A stretch of 64,000 nt of DNA from Hypericibacter sp963696655 (GTDB lineage Bacteria > Pseudomonadota > Alphaproteobacteria > Dongiales > Dongiaceae). Positions 33,828 through 42,713 of this stretch are shown here, in pieces (the first letter of the stretch is position 1; each line of letters begins with the position of its first letter). The DNA is taken from positions 1-64,000 of the forward strand of contig CAVOLB010000089.1 in NCBI GenBank assembly GCA_963696655.1, read 5' to 3'. The notes below the pieces were generated by a model. The model was not told where the DNA came from. It was given only the letters and a program-made list of their open reading frames with translations, and searched no databases. A program made the translations under genes and the position numbers.

Positions 33828-34182
33828 GATAGATGCTCGCACGACACCTTGTGTAGAAAAATGCCATGCAATTCAGTCGGTTTGACTCATTTATCCTGAC
33901 GTTCGGATCAGCAATTTGTTGCTCATGAACGGTGCTTCGCCCAGATACACCGCATTTGCAATCATAAATGATTCTCCGAAAGATTCCGCCTCAGGCGGCC
34001 CATAAAGGTCGTCGCGAAGTGCTTTTCGCGCCATGCGTGTACTGAGTCATTTGATTTCCGACGCAGCTCGGTTCATAGATATCTGCAAGAAGGCGAAAAG
34101 CTTAGCGGAATGCTTGCGTGCGAGAGCATGATAAATGCCGCACTCAAGAACAAAAATGTGAGATCAGACGGCGGAGTGGGAA
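33828..34182. other. A/T-richer stretch between IS5 and the GHKL ATPase gene
   Basis: From here to about 38.0 kb the DNA, outside the IS genes, is visibly richer in A and T than the rest of the window, a sign of foreign origin. This stretch contains one possible short minus-strand gene (33891-34034) and otherwise nothing recognised. A purine-rich GGAG lies just before the ATPase start. Confidence 0.5.
33891..34034 (-). CDS. possible 47-codon small gene or gene remnant
   Basis: The minus-strand frame reads MARKALRDDLYGPPEAESF, then GESFMIANAVYLGEAPFMSN and ends KLLIRTSG. The composition looks protein-like and unlike a random antisense frame. It has no clear ribosome-binding site and an in-frame stop 12 bases before the ATG. 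It could be a short regulator, or the end of a truncated island gene. No family is recognised. Confidence 0.3.
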   Translation of the reverse strand: MARKALRDDLYGPPEAESFGESFMIANAVYLGEAPFMSNKLLIRTSG

Positions 34183-35565
34183 ATGAATAGTCGTGCGCTT
34201 TTCGATGCGTTGATCGCAGCATCGAAAGTTGAGCATGTTGAGCAGGCCGTGGCTCTTTTTAAATCGAGCAGGCCCGGACACATAGCGGACCTCCCCTTTG
34301 GTCGGCGACCAAATAATCGCGGTGCAATTGAAGTCTCTGCTGACGCGGGAAGGTCGGCGATTGAACGCGTCACAAATGCTCAGGATGCTCTACTAGAGCT
34401 GGAACATTTGCGCCACAAAGGCAAACCAGTTTGCCTATCTCCACGCGAAGCAGCCAGCGCTTGGTTGGGCGTTCCTGAACAAAAGGGCGTCGGCGGTATG
34501 TCGATGAAGGCGCGACAGGATTTGGCGAAGAAGACCATCGTTCGCCTGGAACCGGGCGAAGGAAAGCAGTCCCGAATCCTAACGGTTATCGATCAAGGCA
34601 TTGGTATCTTGCCGGATGCCCTTGAAGGGACAATTCTAAGAGGCTGACTGAAAAAGGAGTTGAGAGCTGGCCGGGTTTGTTTGGACAGGGATCGGCGTCG
34701 GATAAGTGGATCGTCTGCCGGTTGATGTCTCCCTGGTGCCGATTGGGAGAGGCACGATATCGGTCTGCTGTGTGCTCGTCCAGGTAGTCCATAGGAGGGA
34801 CCCGCGCGCTGCGGCGTGACCGCAAGAGTTAGACGCAGCGGCGCGCGGGAGGTGCCTGTGGACCCACCTGGGCGAGCACGGGGGTGGGGGTCCGGGGCGG
34901 GGGTCACGCGGCGAGCGACGACAGATCGTCGCCGAAGTAGGCCTGGTCCGGCGTTTTCCGGTCGAGAGAGCCCTCTTCAAAGAGGTCGGATGCGAATCGC
35001 CGTCGAGTGCAATGAGAATTGCGTTACTGGTTCGGCAGGCAGCATCCGCATCGAACTATATAGGAAGGGCCTTTCGGCTCTGAGCGATGAGGCGGATTAC
35101 AAAGTAGTTGAGAAGCCAGAATCAAAGGAAAAAAGTAAGTCGGCAAACGTTCCTGACTTTGAAGTCATTCCCGTGCTTGGTCCGGAAGACAGCAATTGGA
35201 TACAAATTTCAGACGACGACACCGATGTACGCAGGCATGCGAGTAATGCGATTTTTGATCAGGGAAGGCTCCTGGTTTACTACTCCACTGCCTTTCCCCG
35301 ATTTGCGACCGAGCTGCGCCGCTTCGAACAGCTAGATCCCGCTGTATCTCCTTCTTTCAAAAAGCGCTACGAGCTCTGGATCGCCGTGCACGCCCTACTC
35401 ATGTACCAGCAACAGCAGGATGGCAATGAAGGCGCTCCCGAAGAAACTGCCGAGGAGTTTATTCGCGACGAGCGATGCCGGTTCTCAGTTATCGCAACAA
35501 TGTTCGCCAGTCAGGAAGCAAAGACAGGCGTAATGCTGGGAGACTCCGAAGGGGACATCGCCTGA
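34183..35565 (+). pseudogene. GHKL (Bergerat-fold) ATPase gene split by IS remnants
   Basis: The 5' part (34183-34639) starts MNSRALFDALIAASKVEHV and shows GHKL motifs: N-box AIERVTNAQDALLELEH and DxGxG in TVIDQGIGILPDAL. Coding then breaks at GAGGCTGACTG, an IS5 end. After 340 bp of IS debris a protein-like frame resumes near 34990 (RIAVECNENCVTGSAGSI) and runs to 35565, with EDSNWIQISDDD and RYELWIAVHALLMYQQQQ. That both parts belong to one gene is inferred from composition and order. The central ATPase part (ATP lid) is lost. It converges on, and overlaps by 55 bp, the disrupted methyltransferase. Confidence 0.65.
34640..34981. mobile_element. IS debris: IS5-type end plus C-terminal piece of an IS3-type transposase
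   Basis: The left border (34640-34662) matches the end of the intact IS5-type element at 33802-33824 over its first 23 bases. On the minus strand at 34904-34975 the frame EGSLDRKTPDQAYFGDDL ends at a stop, the usual C-terminus of an IS3-family rve integrase (HSSLDxxTPDQAYF). No complete element is present and no target duplication can be matched, so this is nested or deleted IS material inside the ATPase gene. Confidence 0.65.
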
Positions 35566-36024
35566 CGGCCATGTTTGATACTGACTTGCTTACAGGTCGA
35601 GACAATATCCTTTGGCATGAAGCGTGTGACTGATGTCGTCGCGTACCTCCAATCCGCTTCGATCGACATCCAACGTCGACCGTTTCGTTCTGCAACTGCG
35701 CCCGTTGTGTTACTACCTCCAAAGGGATCAACGACCAAATCATCTTTGTCGGTAAGGAACTTGATAAAAAACTCGGCGAGATCCGGAGGCATACGAGCGG
35801 GGTGCAAATTGATCTCGTTCTCACGACAAAACATCTGGTATTGATCGGTGGAGTGAGTGTTTGTTCCTTTTAGAAGATTCGTCATCGTCGGCGCTTCATC
35901 TGCGCCAAGGACATTTGGAGGTATCGCACCTCCATTGTTTTGCTTAAAGGATTCTTTGCCTATCAAGTATTCCGACGGACGTCGCCCCGCGTTATAGCTG
36001 CCTCTTTCCAGTAGTTTTTTCATG

Positions 36025-37125
36025 CTAGTGGATGGAGTCTAACACTTGGTGCCCGCGCTTGACGGCGGCGATGATTTTGTCGGGATCGGCGGTCCAGGTG
36101 AAGGGCTTGGGCTGCTTGTTGTGCTCGGCGAGGAAGCGGTTGATGGCGGCCTGGAGATCGACGACGGAGTGGAAAACGCCGCGTTTGAGGCGCCGCTTCG
36201 ACAGCTTGGCGAAGAAGCCTTCGACCGCGTTGAGCCAGGAGCACGAGGTCGGCGTGAAGTGGAAGGTGAAGCGCTCGTGGCGGTCGAGCCAGGCGCGCAC
36301 GTTGGGGTGCTTGTGGGGGGCATAGTTGTCGAGGATGACGTGCACGGCCTTGCCGGCGGGAACCTCGGCGTTGATGGCATTGAGGAAGCGGATGAACTCC
36401 TGATGGCGATGGCGCTGCATGTTCCTGCCGATGACGGTGCCGTCGATCACGTTGAGGGCGGCGAACAGGGTGGTGGTGCCGTTGCGCTTGTAGTCGTGCG
36501 TCATCGTGCCGAGCCGCCCCTTCTTCATCGGCAGGCCGGGCTGGGTCCGGTCGAGCGCCTGGATTTGGCTCTTCTCGTCGACCGACAGCACGATGGCGTG
36601 GGCCGGCGGATCGACATAGAGGCCGACGACGTCGCGCAGCTTGTCGACGAATTTCGGATCGTTGGAGAGCTTGAACTGGCGCCAGCGGTGGGGTGCGAGG
36701 CCATGCGCCTTCCAGATGCGCCTGACGGCGCTGGCGCTGATGCCGGCTTCCTTTGCCATCATGTCGGCGGTCCAGTGCGTCGTCTCGCCCGGCGGATCGG
36801 CAAGGGTGAGCGCCACCACACGCTCGGCGACCTCGGGGCCGAGCGGCGGAATGCGCGACGGCCGTGTCTTGTCGCGCAGCAGTCCCTCGTAGCCTTCCGC
36901 AGCGAAGCGCTCCTGCCAGCGCCACACGCAGGTCTTCGACTTGCCGGTCCGGCGCATGATCTCGACGGTGCCGACACCCTCGGCGGACAAAAGCACGATC
37001 TCGGCGCGCCAGACGTGCTTCTGCGGCGCGTTGCGATCCCTGACCAGCGCCGACAGGCGGGCGCGATCGGTCGGCGAAACGGTGAACGATATTCCTGTGC
37101 GCATGCGCCAGACTCGCATGCGCAC
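36025..37125 (-). CDS. IS630-family DDE transposase
   Basis: The 366-residue protein has an HTH region (GVGTVEIMRRTGKSKTCVWRW), a winged-helix linker (AGISASAVRRIWKAHGL) and the DDE catalytic core: IVLSVDEKSQIQALDR, VHVILDNYAPHKHP and SCSWLNAVEGFFAKLS. The stop codon TAG uses the two bases of the TA target duplication plus the next host base, so the gene formally ends just outside the element. No internal stop; likely active or recently active. Confidence 0.93.
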   Translation of the reverse strand: MRMRVWRMRTGISFTVSPTDRARLSALVRDRNAPQKHVWRAEIVLLSAEGVGTVEIMRRTGKSKTCVWRWQERFAAEGYEGLLRDKTRPSRIPPLGPEVAERVVALTLADPPGETTHWTADMMAKEAGISASAVRRIWKAHGLAPHRWRQFKLSNDPKFVDKLRDVVGLYVDPPAHAIVLSVDEKSQIQALDRTQPGLPMKKGRLGTMTHDYKRNGTTTLFAALNVIDGTVIGRNMQRHRHQEFIRFLNAINAEVPAGKAVHVILDNYAPHKHPNVRAWLDRHERFTFHFTPTSCSWLNAVEGFFAKLSKRRLKRGVFHSVVDLQAAINRFLAEHNKQPKPFTWTADPDKIIAAVKRGHQVLDSIH

Positions 37126-37173
37126 GCCACAAAGGGAATCCCAAGCCGGATTCTTATGTCAGGCGGGAACCAC
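36028..37173 (-). mobile_element. IS630-family insertion sequence, apparently intact
   Basis: The 1146-bp element is flanked by TA at 36026-36027 and 37174-37175, the target duplication of IS630/Tc1-type elements, and its ends share GTGG read inward. Restoring the target gives CGCTAGCAT and an unbroken methyltransferase frame. It carries a single transposase gene. Its composition is GC-rich compared with the methyltransferase it interrupts. Confidence 0.88.
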
Positions 37174-38029
37174 TAGCGCTATATTCGCGTAGTACCTTGC
37201 TGTTGTCAGCTTTTGGTTTCGTTGTCGGCGACATCCACCAAAGCCGCGTGAAGGCGTCCTTCACGCGGATCCGTTCTACGTTAACCCATTGGACGGGCGA
37301 GGGCAGCCGCGCTGGGTTGTACCAAATGAACTCCTGGCACAGGTACAAACCACCCTTTTCAAGAAAGCGAAGCAAAGCTTTTAAGACGACCGTTGACATC
37401 ACCGGTTCGCCCGGCTCCCACGCGTTGCCGATCTCAAGCACGATAGAGCCGTCGGGTTTTAAGAACTCGGTGAACACTGGAGCGAAATTCGCAAGCCAGC
37501 GAATGTACTCTTTGCCGTTGAGATTGCCGTACTTCTTCTTGGTATTAAGGGGAAATGGAGGCGACGTGAATATCAGTTGCGCCTTGCCGTGCTCCTTACG
37601 CAGCTTTGGTCTGCGCAAAAGCTCATCTGACAGGCCACAATACATTGACCCATTTCCAGTCGAGTAAACTGGAATTGTCGTCCGTCGCCGTGGCGACGGT
37701 TTTTCGATGATGCGAATCTCGTGGGTTGTGCCCCAGCCGTCAGGCTCGCCTGCGTCTTTTTTTTTGTTCATTGCCGATCGCTCCGATTTCTGGCGATAAC
37801 CTTTTTTGGCGATTCTTGCTTGAGAAAGCCGACCCGCTATTAATACTCCATTGCTTGCATAAACGACAATGTCGATGTGCCATACGTTGCAACCGATTGG
37901 GGTGTCAAAGAGAAGTAATCTGACATATCGTCAGGCAAGCGAGCGCGATGGCGAAGGGCGCTCACGCATATTTTCCGCAGCAAGCGCACTCTGGGACTTC
38001 CATAAGTAAGTTGGCAGGACACTGAGAAC

Positions 38030-38899
38030 TTAGACTTCATTCGCTATAGATCCACAGATCCGTGCCACCGACTCCCGATCCCCGATCCGCTCGAACCATT
38101 CCGGCGTCGTCCTAGGTGCGCGGCCGTCGAGGTTCGGTGCGCCGATGCCGGCGCGGAGATGCGAGGCCGAGACGGTGCGCGTCTCCAGGCTGAAGCGGGT
38201 GATGCCGCTGGCGTCCGAAATGCTGCCATGGAGATGGGCGGCCGAGAAACAGAGCAGGTCGCCGGGCTCGATCACGATCGCCCAGCCCTCCTCGGGCTGG
38301 AGCGGCACGGTCGCGGTCGGCAGCACCGGGTAGGTCTCGGCACGACCTTCGGCCATGCGCTTCTTGAGCTCGTGATAGTCCCAGTCGGCCGTGTCGTTCT
38401 CGACCGACCGGGTCCAATAGTCCGGATAGATCACGATCGAGCGCGTGCGCGCCAGCGGATAGAGCGCCGCCCACCAGTTGATCTGCTGGGCGATGTTCGA
38501 GCCCCAGCTGTCGCGATGCGGCGGCAGCGGCATGATCCGGCGCCCCTGATGGCTGGCGCTGGAGGGCACGAGGCGCAGCTGCAGCCCGTCGAAATAGGTG
38601 TCGTCGGGCGGCAGGCCCACCTGCGCCACCGCCTCGCCCATCAGCTGCATCAGCGATTTGTCGGCGCGGACCTGGCTGCGCAGCTTGCGGACGCGGGCGA
38701 GGAAGAGATCGGGCGCCAGCCGCACCTCGACGGTCTCGGGCTCGGGATCGCCCAGCCCCTCGCGGACCATGGCATCGATGTCGCGCACCAGCGCCTTCAG
38801 CGCTGGCACCTGCCGAAACACCAGGATGTCGCCGGCGAAGATCTGCCGGCCGATCTCATCGGCCGTGAGCGCTCCGGGAACGAACTGGAAAGCGGGCAT
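38030..38899 (-). CDS. putative Fe(II)/2-oxoglutarate dioxygenase (phytanoyl-CoA dioxygenase-like)
   Basis: The 289-residue protein has a jelly-roll pattern with possible metal ligands His and Asp in LPPHRDSWGSN and a distal His in CFSAAHLHGS, followed by an Arg in GITRFSLETRTV that could bind 2-oxoglutarate. The line VIEPGDLLCFSAAHLHGS is typical of cupin-like dioxygenases. No signal peptide. Substrate is unknown. It marks the return to GC-rich core DNA after the IS-scarred island and lies 46 bp before rodA on the same strand. Confidence 0.7.
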   Translation of the reverse strand: MPAFQFVPGALTADEIGRQIFAGDILVFRQVPALKALVRDIDAMVREGLGDPEPETVEVRLAPDLFLARVRKLRSQVRADKSLMQLMGEAVAQVGLPPDDTYFDGLQLRLVPSSASHQGRRIMPLPPHRDSWGSNIAQQINWWAALYPLARTRSIVIYPDYWTRSVENDTADWDYHELKKRMAEGRAETYPVLPTATVPLQPEEGWAIVIEPGDLLCFSAAHLHGSISDASGITRFSLETRTVSASHLRAGIGAPNLDGRAPRTTPEWFERIGDRESVARICGSIANEV

Positions 38900-38945
38900 G
38901 AGCGCAGTCTCCCAGGGCCTCGGGCCGGGCGGGCCGCCCCAGGCG

Positions 38946-40124
38946 TCAGCCCTCGTCGCCCTGGCCGTGCTGGCCCAGCCGCAGATCGCGGTTGACGTTG
39001 ACGGCCTGCACCAGGCCGAAGCCCATCAGCAGCGACAGCATCGAGGTGCCGCCATAGGAGATCAGCGGCAGCGGCACGCCGACCACGGGGATGAGGCCCA
39101 TCACCATCGCCATGTTGATGAAGACATAGAAGAACATGCTGGAGGTGATGCCGAAGGCGAGCAGCCGGCCGAACTGGTTGCGGCTGCGGAGCGCGATCAT
39201 GAAGCCGTAGAGCAGCACCAGCGCATAGAGGCAGAGCAGCGTGATGCCGCCGACCATGCCCAACTCCTCGGCCAGCATGGTGAAGATGAAGTCGGTCTGG
39301 CGCTCGGGCAGGAAGTTGAGATGGCTCTGGGTCCCCATGAGGAAGCCCTTGCCCAGCACGCCGCCGGAGCCGAAGGCGATCTTCGACTGCATGATGTGGT
39401 AGCCGGAGCCCAGCGGATCGCTCTCCGGATTGAGGAAGGTCAGCACGCGCTGGCGCTGATAGTCATGCATGAAGCCCCAGCCGATCGGGAGCGCCGCCAG
39501 GCCCGCCGCGCCGATCAGGATGAACTTCCACATCCGCACCCCGGCCGCGAAGAACATGACGCCGCCGATCAGGATCAGCATGCCGGCGGTGCCGAGATCG
39601 GGCTGCACCAGCACCAGGCCCGCCGGCATCATGACCAGCATCAGGGGCGGCACGAGGGGCAGCGGCAGATGGCGCCTGATGTCCTCGAGGTCGAGCCGGT
39701 GGAAATAACGCGCCAGCGCCACGACCAGCGCGATCTTCATGATCTCGGAGGGCTGCAGCTGGAAGAACTTGAAGTCGATCCAGCGCTGCGCGCCCATGCC
39801 GATCTCGCCCGCGATCTCGACATAGACCAGCAGCAGGAAGGCGAAAGCGTAGAAGGCGTAGGCCCAGCGCAGCCAGAAGCGCAGGTCGGTCAGCGCCACG
39901 ACCAGCATCAACCCCAGCCCCACGATCAGCCGGGCGCCTTGGCGCGACATCCAGGGATCGATATTGCCGTTGGCGGCGGAATAGAGCATCGCGAGCCCGA
40001 CGCTCGCGATCATGATCAGCAGCAGCACCAGGCCCCAGCTGATCTGCTTCAGCTTCTGGCCGATCGAGAGCTCGGCGGCGCTGCGCCCGAAGGGGGTGCC
40101 GCCGAAATGGGTCGGTCCGATCAT
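38946..40124 (-). CDS. rodA: peptidoglycan glycosyltransferase RodA (SEDS family)
   Basis: RodA polymerises lipid II for lateral-wall growth, with PBP2 as partner transpeptidase. The 392-residue protein has about ten membrane helices and SEDS signatures: FQLQPSEIMKIALVVALARY, LVQPDLGTAGMLI, and near the end GVPLPLISYGGTSMLS. Length and motifs fit the family. It overlaps mrdA by 4 bp (ATGA), so the two partners are translated together, in the common mreBCD-mrdAB order. Confidence 0.95.
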   Translation of the reverse strand: MIGPTHFGGTPFGRSAAELSIGQKLKQISWGLVLLLIMIASVGLAMLYSAANGNIDPWMSRQGARLIVGLGLMLVVALTDLRFWLRWAYAFYAFAFLLLVYVEIAGEIGMGAQRWIDFKFFQLQPSEIMKIALVVALARYFHRLDLEDIRRHLPLPLVPPLMLVMMPAGLVLVQPDLGTAGMLILIGGVMFFAAGVRMWKFILIGAAGLAALPIGWGFMHDYQRQRVLTFLNPESDPLGSGYHIMQSKIAFGSGGVLGKGFLMGTQSHLNFLPERQTDFIFTMLAEELGMVGGITLLCLYALVLLYGFMIALRSRNQFGRLLAFGITSSMFFYVFINMAMVMGLIPVVGVPLPLISYGGTSMLSLLMGFGLVQAVNVNRDLRLGQHGQGDEG

Positions 40125-42031
40125 GCCGGGATCTCATTGTTCTGGGCCATCTGGTCGGCCGGCCGCCGGCGCGCGGGATCGCGCGTCTGGGCCTCGATCA
40201 GGATGTCGCGGGCGATCGGGCCGCAGATGACGGAACCGCCGCCGCCATGCTCGCTCACGACCGCGATGGCATAGCGCGGCGCATGAACCGGCGCGAAGCC
40301 GATGAAGAGCGCATGGTCGCGCTGCACCCAGGGCAGGTCCTCGTTCTTGCGCACGCCGGCATTGCGCTCGCTCATGGTGATGCGGCGCACCTGGGCGGTG
40401 CCGGTCTTGCCGGCCAGCTCCATCCCGGGAATGGTGATGCGGGCGCGATAGGCCGTGCCGTTGGTGGCGTTGCTGACCTGGTTCATGCCTTCCAGCACGA
40501 CCGCCAGATGCTCCGGCGAGACGCCCATCGAGGGGAAGGGCGGCTTCAGCACGGCGCCGCTGCCGCCCTCGCGCAAGGCGGCGCCGCCGTCGCCGGCAAA
40601 GACCATGTCGCGATGGAGCTTGGGTTTGATCGCATAGCCGCCCGAGGCAAGACGGGCGGTCAGGACCGCCAGCTGCAGCGGCGTGGTCGTGATGAAGCCC
40701 TGGCCGATTCCCGCGACCAGCGATTCGCCGGGATGCCAGATATCGCCCATCGTCGCCTGTTTCCAGGCCCGGTCGGGAATGAGCCCCGGCTTCTCCGAGG
40801 GCATGTCGATCCCGGTCACCTGGCCGAGCCCGAAACGGCGGGCCATCTCCGCGATCGGATCGATGCCGATGCGCCGCGCCAGATCGTAGAAATAGCAGTC
40901 GCAGGAATGGCGGATGCCGCCGATCATGTCGAGATTGCCGTGTCCCTGCTTCTTCCAGCAATGGAACCGGGCCGAGCCCAGCGCGGTGACGCCGTTGCAG
41001 AACACGGTGTGGTCGGGCCCGATCCCCTGCTCCATCGCCGCCATGGCCACGACCGTCTTGAAGGTCGAGCCCGGCGCGTAGGTGCCGTTGAGCGCCTTGT
41101 TGGAGAGCGGGCGCAACGGATCGGTGGTGAGGGCCTGCCATTCGGCGCTGGTGAGGCCGCGATCGAAAGCGGTCGGGTCGTAGCTCGGGGTCGAGGCCAG
41201 CGCCAGCACCTCGCCGGTCATGATATCCATGCAGACGGCAGCCCCGCTGAGCTGGGCGGAGAGCGTCTGCTGCGCGAAGGTCTGCAGGCCCATATCGAGC
41301 GTGGTGACCAGATCCTTGCCGGGCACGCCCTCGTCGCGCGAGAGCTCGCGGATCACGCGGCCGACGGCATTGACCTCGACCTGGCTGTTGCCGGCCGAGC
41401 CGCGCAGGTCGGTGTCATACTGCTTCTCGATCCCGCTCTTGCCGACGCGGAAGCCCGGCAGCTCCAGCAGCGGGTCGCCCGTGAGCTCGGCCTCGGCCAC
41501 CACGCCGACATAGCCCAGCACATGGGAGACGATGCCGCCATAGGGATAGTTCCGTCTCTGCTCGACCTCGATCGAGACACCGGGCAGGTCGGGGGTGTTG
41601 ACCTCGACCCGGGCCACCAGCGGCCAGTCGAGATTCTCCTTCACCGTCACCGGCACGAAGGCACGGCTGCGCGCGACTTCCTTCATGATCCGGGCGCGCT
41701 CGGAATCGCTGATCGAGACGATCGTCTCCAGGGACTGCAGGGTCCCCTCCAGATCCTCGGTCTGCTCCGGCGTCAGCACGATGCGATAGTTCTGGTCGTT
41801 GGTCGCCAGCGGCTGGCCGAACCGGTCGAGGATGCGGCCGCGGCGCGGCGCCAGGAGGCGCAGGCTGATGCGGTTCTCCTCGGCCAGGAGCTTGTAGCGG
41901 TCGGATTCGACGACCTGGAGGTAATACATCCGGCCGGCCAGGCTGCCGAGCAGCACCAGCTGCGCGCCGCCGAGCATGGCCGCGCGGCGGGTGAAAGTCC
42001 GATAGAGCTGCTGGCCGCTTTGCACCGACAT
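40121..42031 (-). CDS. mrdA: penicillin-binding protein 2 (elongasome transpeptidase)
   Basis: The 636-residue protein has one N-terminal membrane anchor (MLGGAQLVLLGSLAGRMYYLQV), a PBP dimerisation domain (IVLTPEQTEDLEG to VEVNAVGRVIRE) and a transpeptidase domain. Catalytic motifs are complete: SxxK in APGSTFKTVVAM, SxN-equivalent in HSCDCYFYD (SCD) and KTG in LAGKTGTAQV. PBP2 cross-links new glycan in the lateral wall and is the mecillinam target. It lies 59 bp after mreD and overlaps rodA. Confidence 0.95.
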   Translation of the reverse strand: MSVQSGQQLYRTFTRRAAMLGGAQLVLLGSLAGRMYYLQVVESDRYKLLAEENRISLRLLAPRRGRILDRFGQPLATNDQNYRIVLTPEQTEDLEGTLQSLETIVSISDSERARIMKEVARSRAFVPVTVKENLDWPLVARVEVNTPDLPGVSIEVEQRRNYPYGGIVSHVLGYVGVVAEAELTGDPLLELPGFRVGKSGIEKQYDTDLRGSAGNSQVEVNAVGRVIRELSRDEGVPGKDLVTTLDMGLQTFAQQTLSAQLSGAAVCMDIMTGEVLALASTPSYDPTAFDRGLTSAEWQALTTDPLRPLSNKALNGTYAPGSTFKTVVAMAAMEQGIGPDHTVFCNGVTALGSARFHCWKKQGHGNLDMIGGIRHSCDCYFYDLARRIGIDPIAEMARRFGLGQVTGIDMPSEKPGLIPDRAWKQATMGDIWHPGESLVAGIGQGFITTTPLQLAVLTARLASGGYAIKPKLHRDMVFAGDGGAALREGGSGAVLKPPFPSMGVSPEHLAVVLEGMNQVSNATNGTAYRARITIPGMELAGKTGTAQVRRITMSERNAGVRKNEDLPWVQRDHALFIGFAPVHAPRYAIAVVSEHGGGGSVICGPIARDILIEAQTRDPARRRPADQMAQNNEIPA

Positions 42032-42090
42032 GGCAGGGGCCGAGGCTCAGGAGACGCGCCGGAACGGGGCGACAGGGAACTGCATCGTCA

Positions 42091-42609
42091 TCACGCCTGT
42101 TGCGACAAAAGCCAGCGCTGCGCGCGGGCGAAGAGATAGGCCACCGCCGGGTAGAGCCCGAGATCGACCAGATAGTTGAAGACCGCCGGCCGGGGGTCGA
42201 CCAGCGTCACGTCCAGCAGGCTGGTGGCGACCCAGGCCAGCACCATGGCGCCGGCCGAGACCATCATGTAGCCCCACCAGACCACGAGGAAGGGCTGGCC
42301 GATGAAGAGCCGGCGCTGCGACACCGTGAGCGCATAGACCACCACCAGCACCAGCGTGCCGACGCCGAGCGGCGCCATGCCGAAGAAATCGGCCAGGATG
42401 CCGATGGCGAAGACCAGCGGCAGCGGCAAGGCGGTCGGGCGATGGATGGCCCAGTAATAGACCGACATGAGCGCGAAACTGGGGCTGATCGGCTGCCAGA
42501 AAGGCAGCGGCACCGGAATCGAGCCCAGCAGCATCAGCATCAGAGTCAGCGTGGCCGGCCATAGACGCTGCGACCAGAGATCGAGGCGCTGCCAGAAGCT
42601 GGAGCTCAT
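42091..42609 (-). CDS. mreD: rod shape-determining protein MreD
   Basis: ATG 42609 (AAGGA upstream) gives 172 residues with about five hydrophobic helices. PVPLPFWQPISPSFALMSVYYWAIHRP is the usual N-terminal MreD block, and FAIGILADFFGMAPLGVGTL contains the conserved LADFFxxxPLG pattern. MreD links MreC to the elongasome in the inner membrane. It is in the standard position between mreC and mrdA. Alternative upstream starts extend it by 16 residues but lack a good ribosome site. Confidence 0.92.
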   Translation of the reverse strand: MSSSFWQRLDLWSQRLWPATLTLMLMLLGSIPVPLPFWQPISPSFALMSVYYWAIHRPTALPLPLVFAIGILADFFGMAPLGVGTLVLVVVYALTVSQRRLFIGQPFLVVWWGYMMVSAGAMVLAWVATSLLDVTLVDPRPAVFNYLVDLGLYPAVAYLFARAQRWLLSQQA

Positions 42610-42713
42610 GATCCGAGTTGTATCCTTTAAGAGCCGGAGCGCGCTGGGCGCCCGCATTCACCAAAGGCGCCTGAAGCGCCGAACCTTTCGGGTGCGCTGC
42701 CGCGCCCGCCTCG

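Larger units (their letters stand above)
35511..37771 (-). pseudogene. DNA methyltransferase (N4-cytosine/N6-adenine, beta-type) split by an IS630 element
   Basis: The first part (37771-37174) holds the catalytic motif LIFTSPPFPL (motif IV) and GSIVLEIGNAW. The second part (36025-35511) holds the AdoMet motif VVDPFGGSNTTGAVAE (motif I). Catalytic before AdoMet is the beta-class order. Removing the IS and one copy of its TA target leaves 1113 bp, exactly 371 codons, reading REYSASMKKLLERGSYNAG across the junction. TSPPF suggests an N4-cytosine enzyme, but sequence alone cannot settle this. No restriction endonuclease is recognised nearby; the broken GHKL ATPase is its only partner. Confidence 0.85.

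Noticed and set aside
34183..35565. The two ATPase-region frames as separate intact genes
   Set aside because: The first lacks the ATP-lid half of the GHKL domain and ends inside an IS end; the second starts directly after IS debris without its own start signal.
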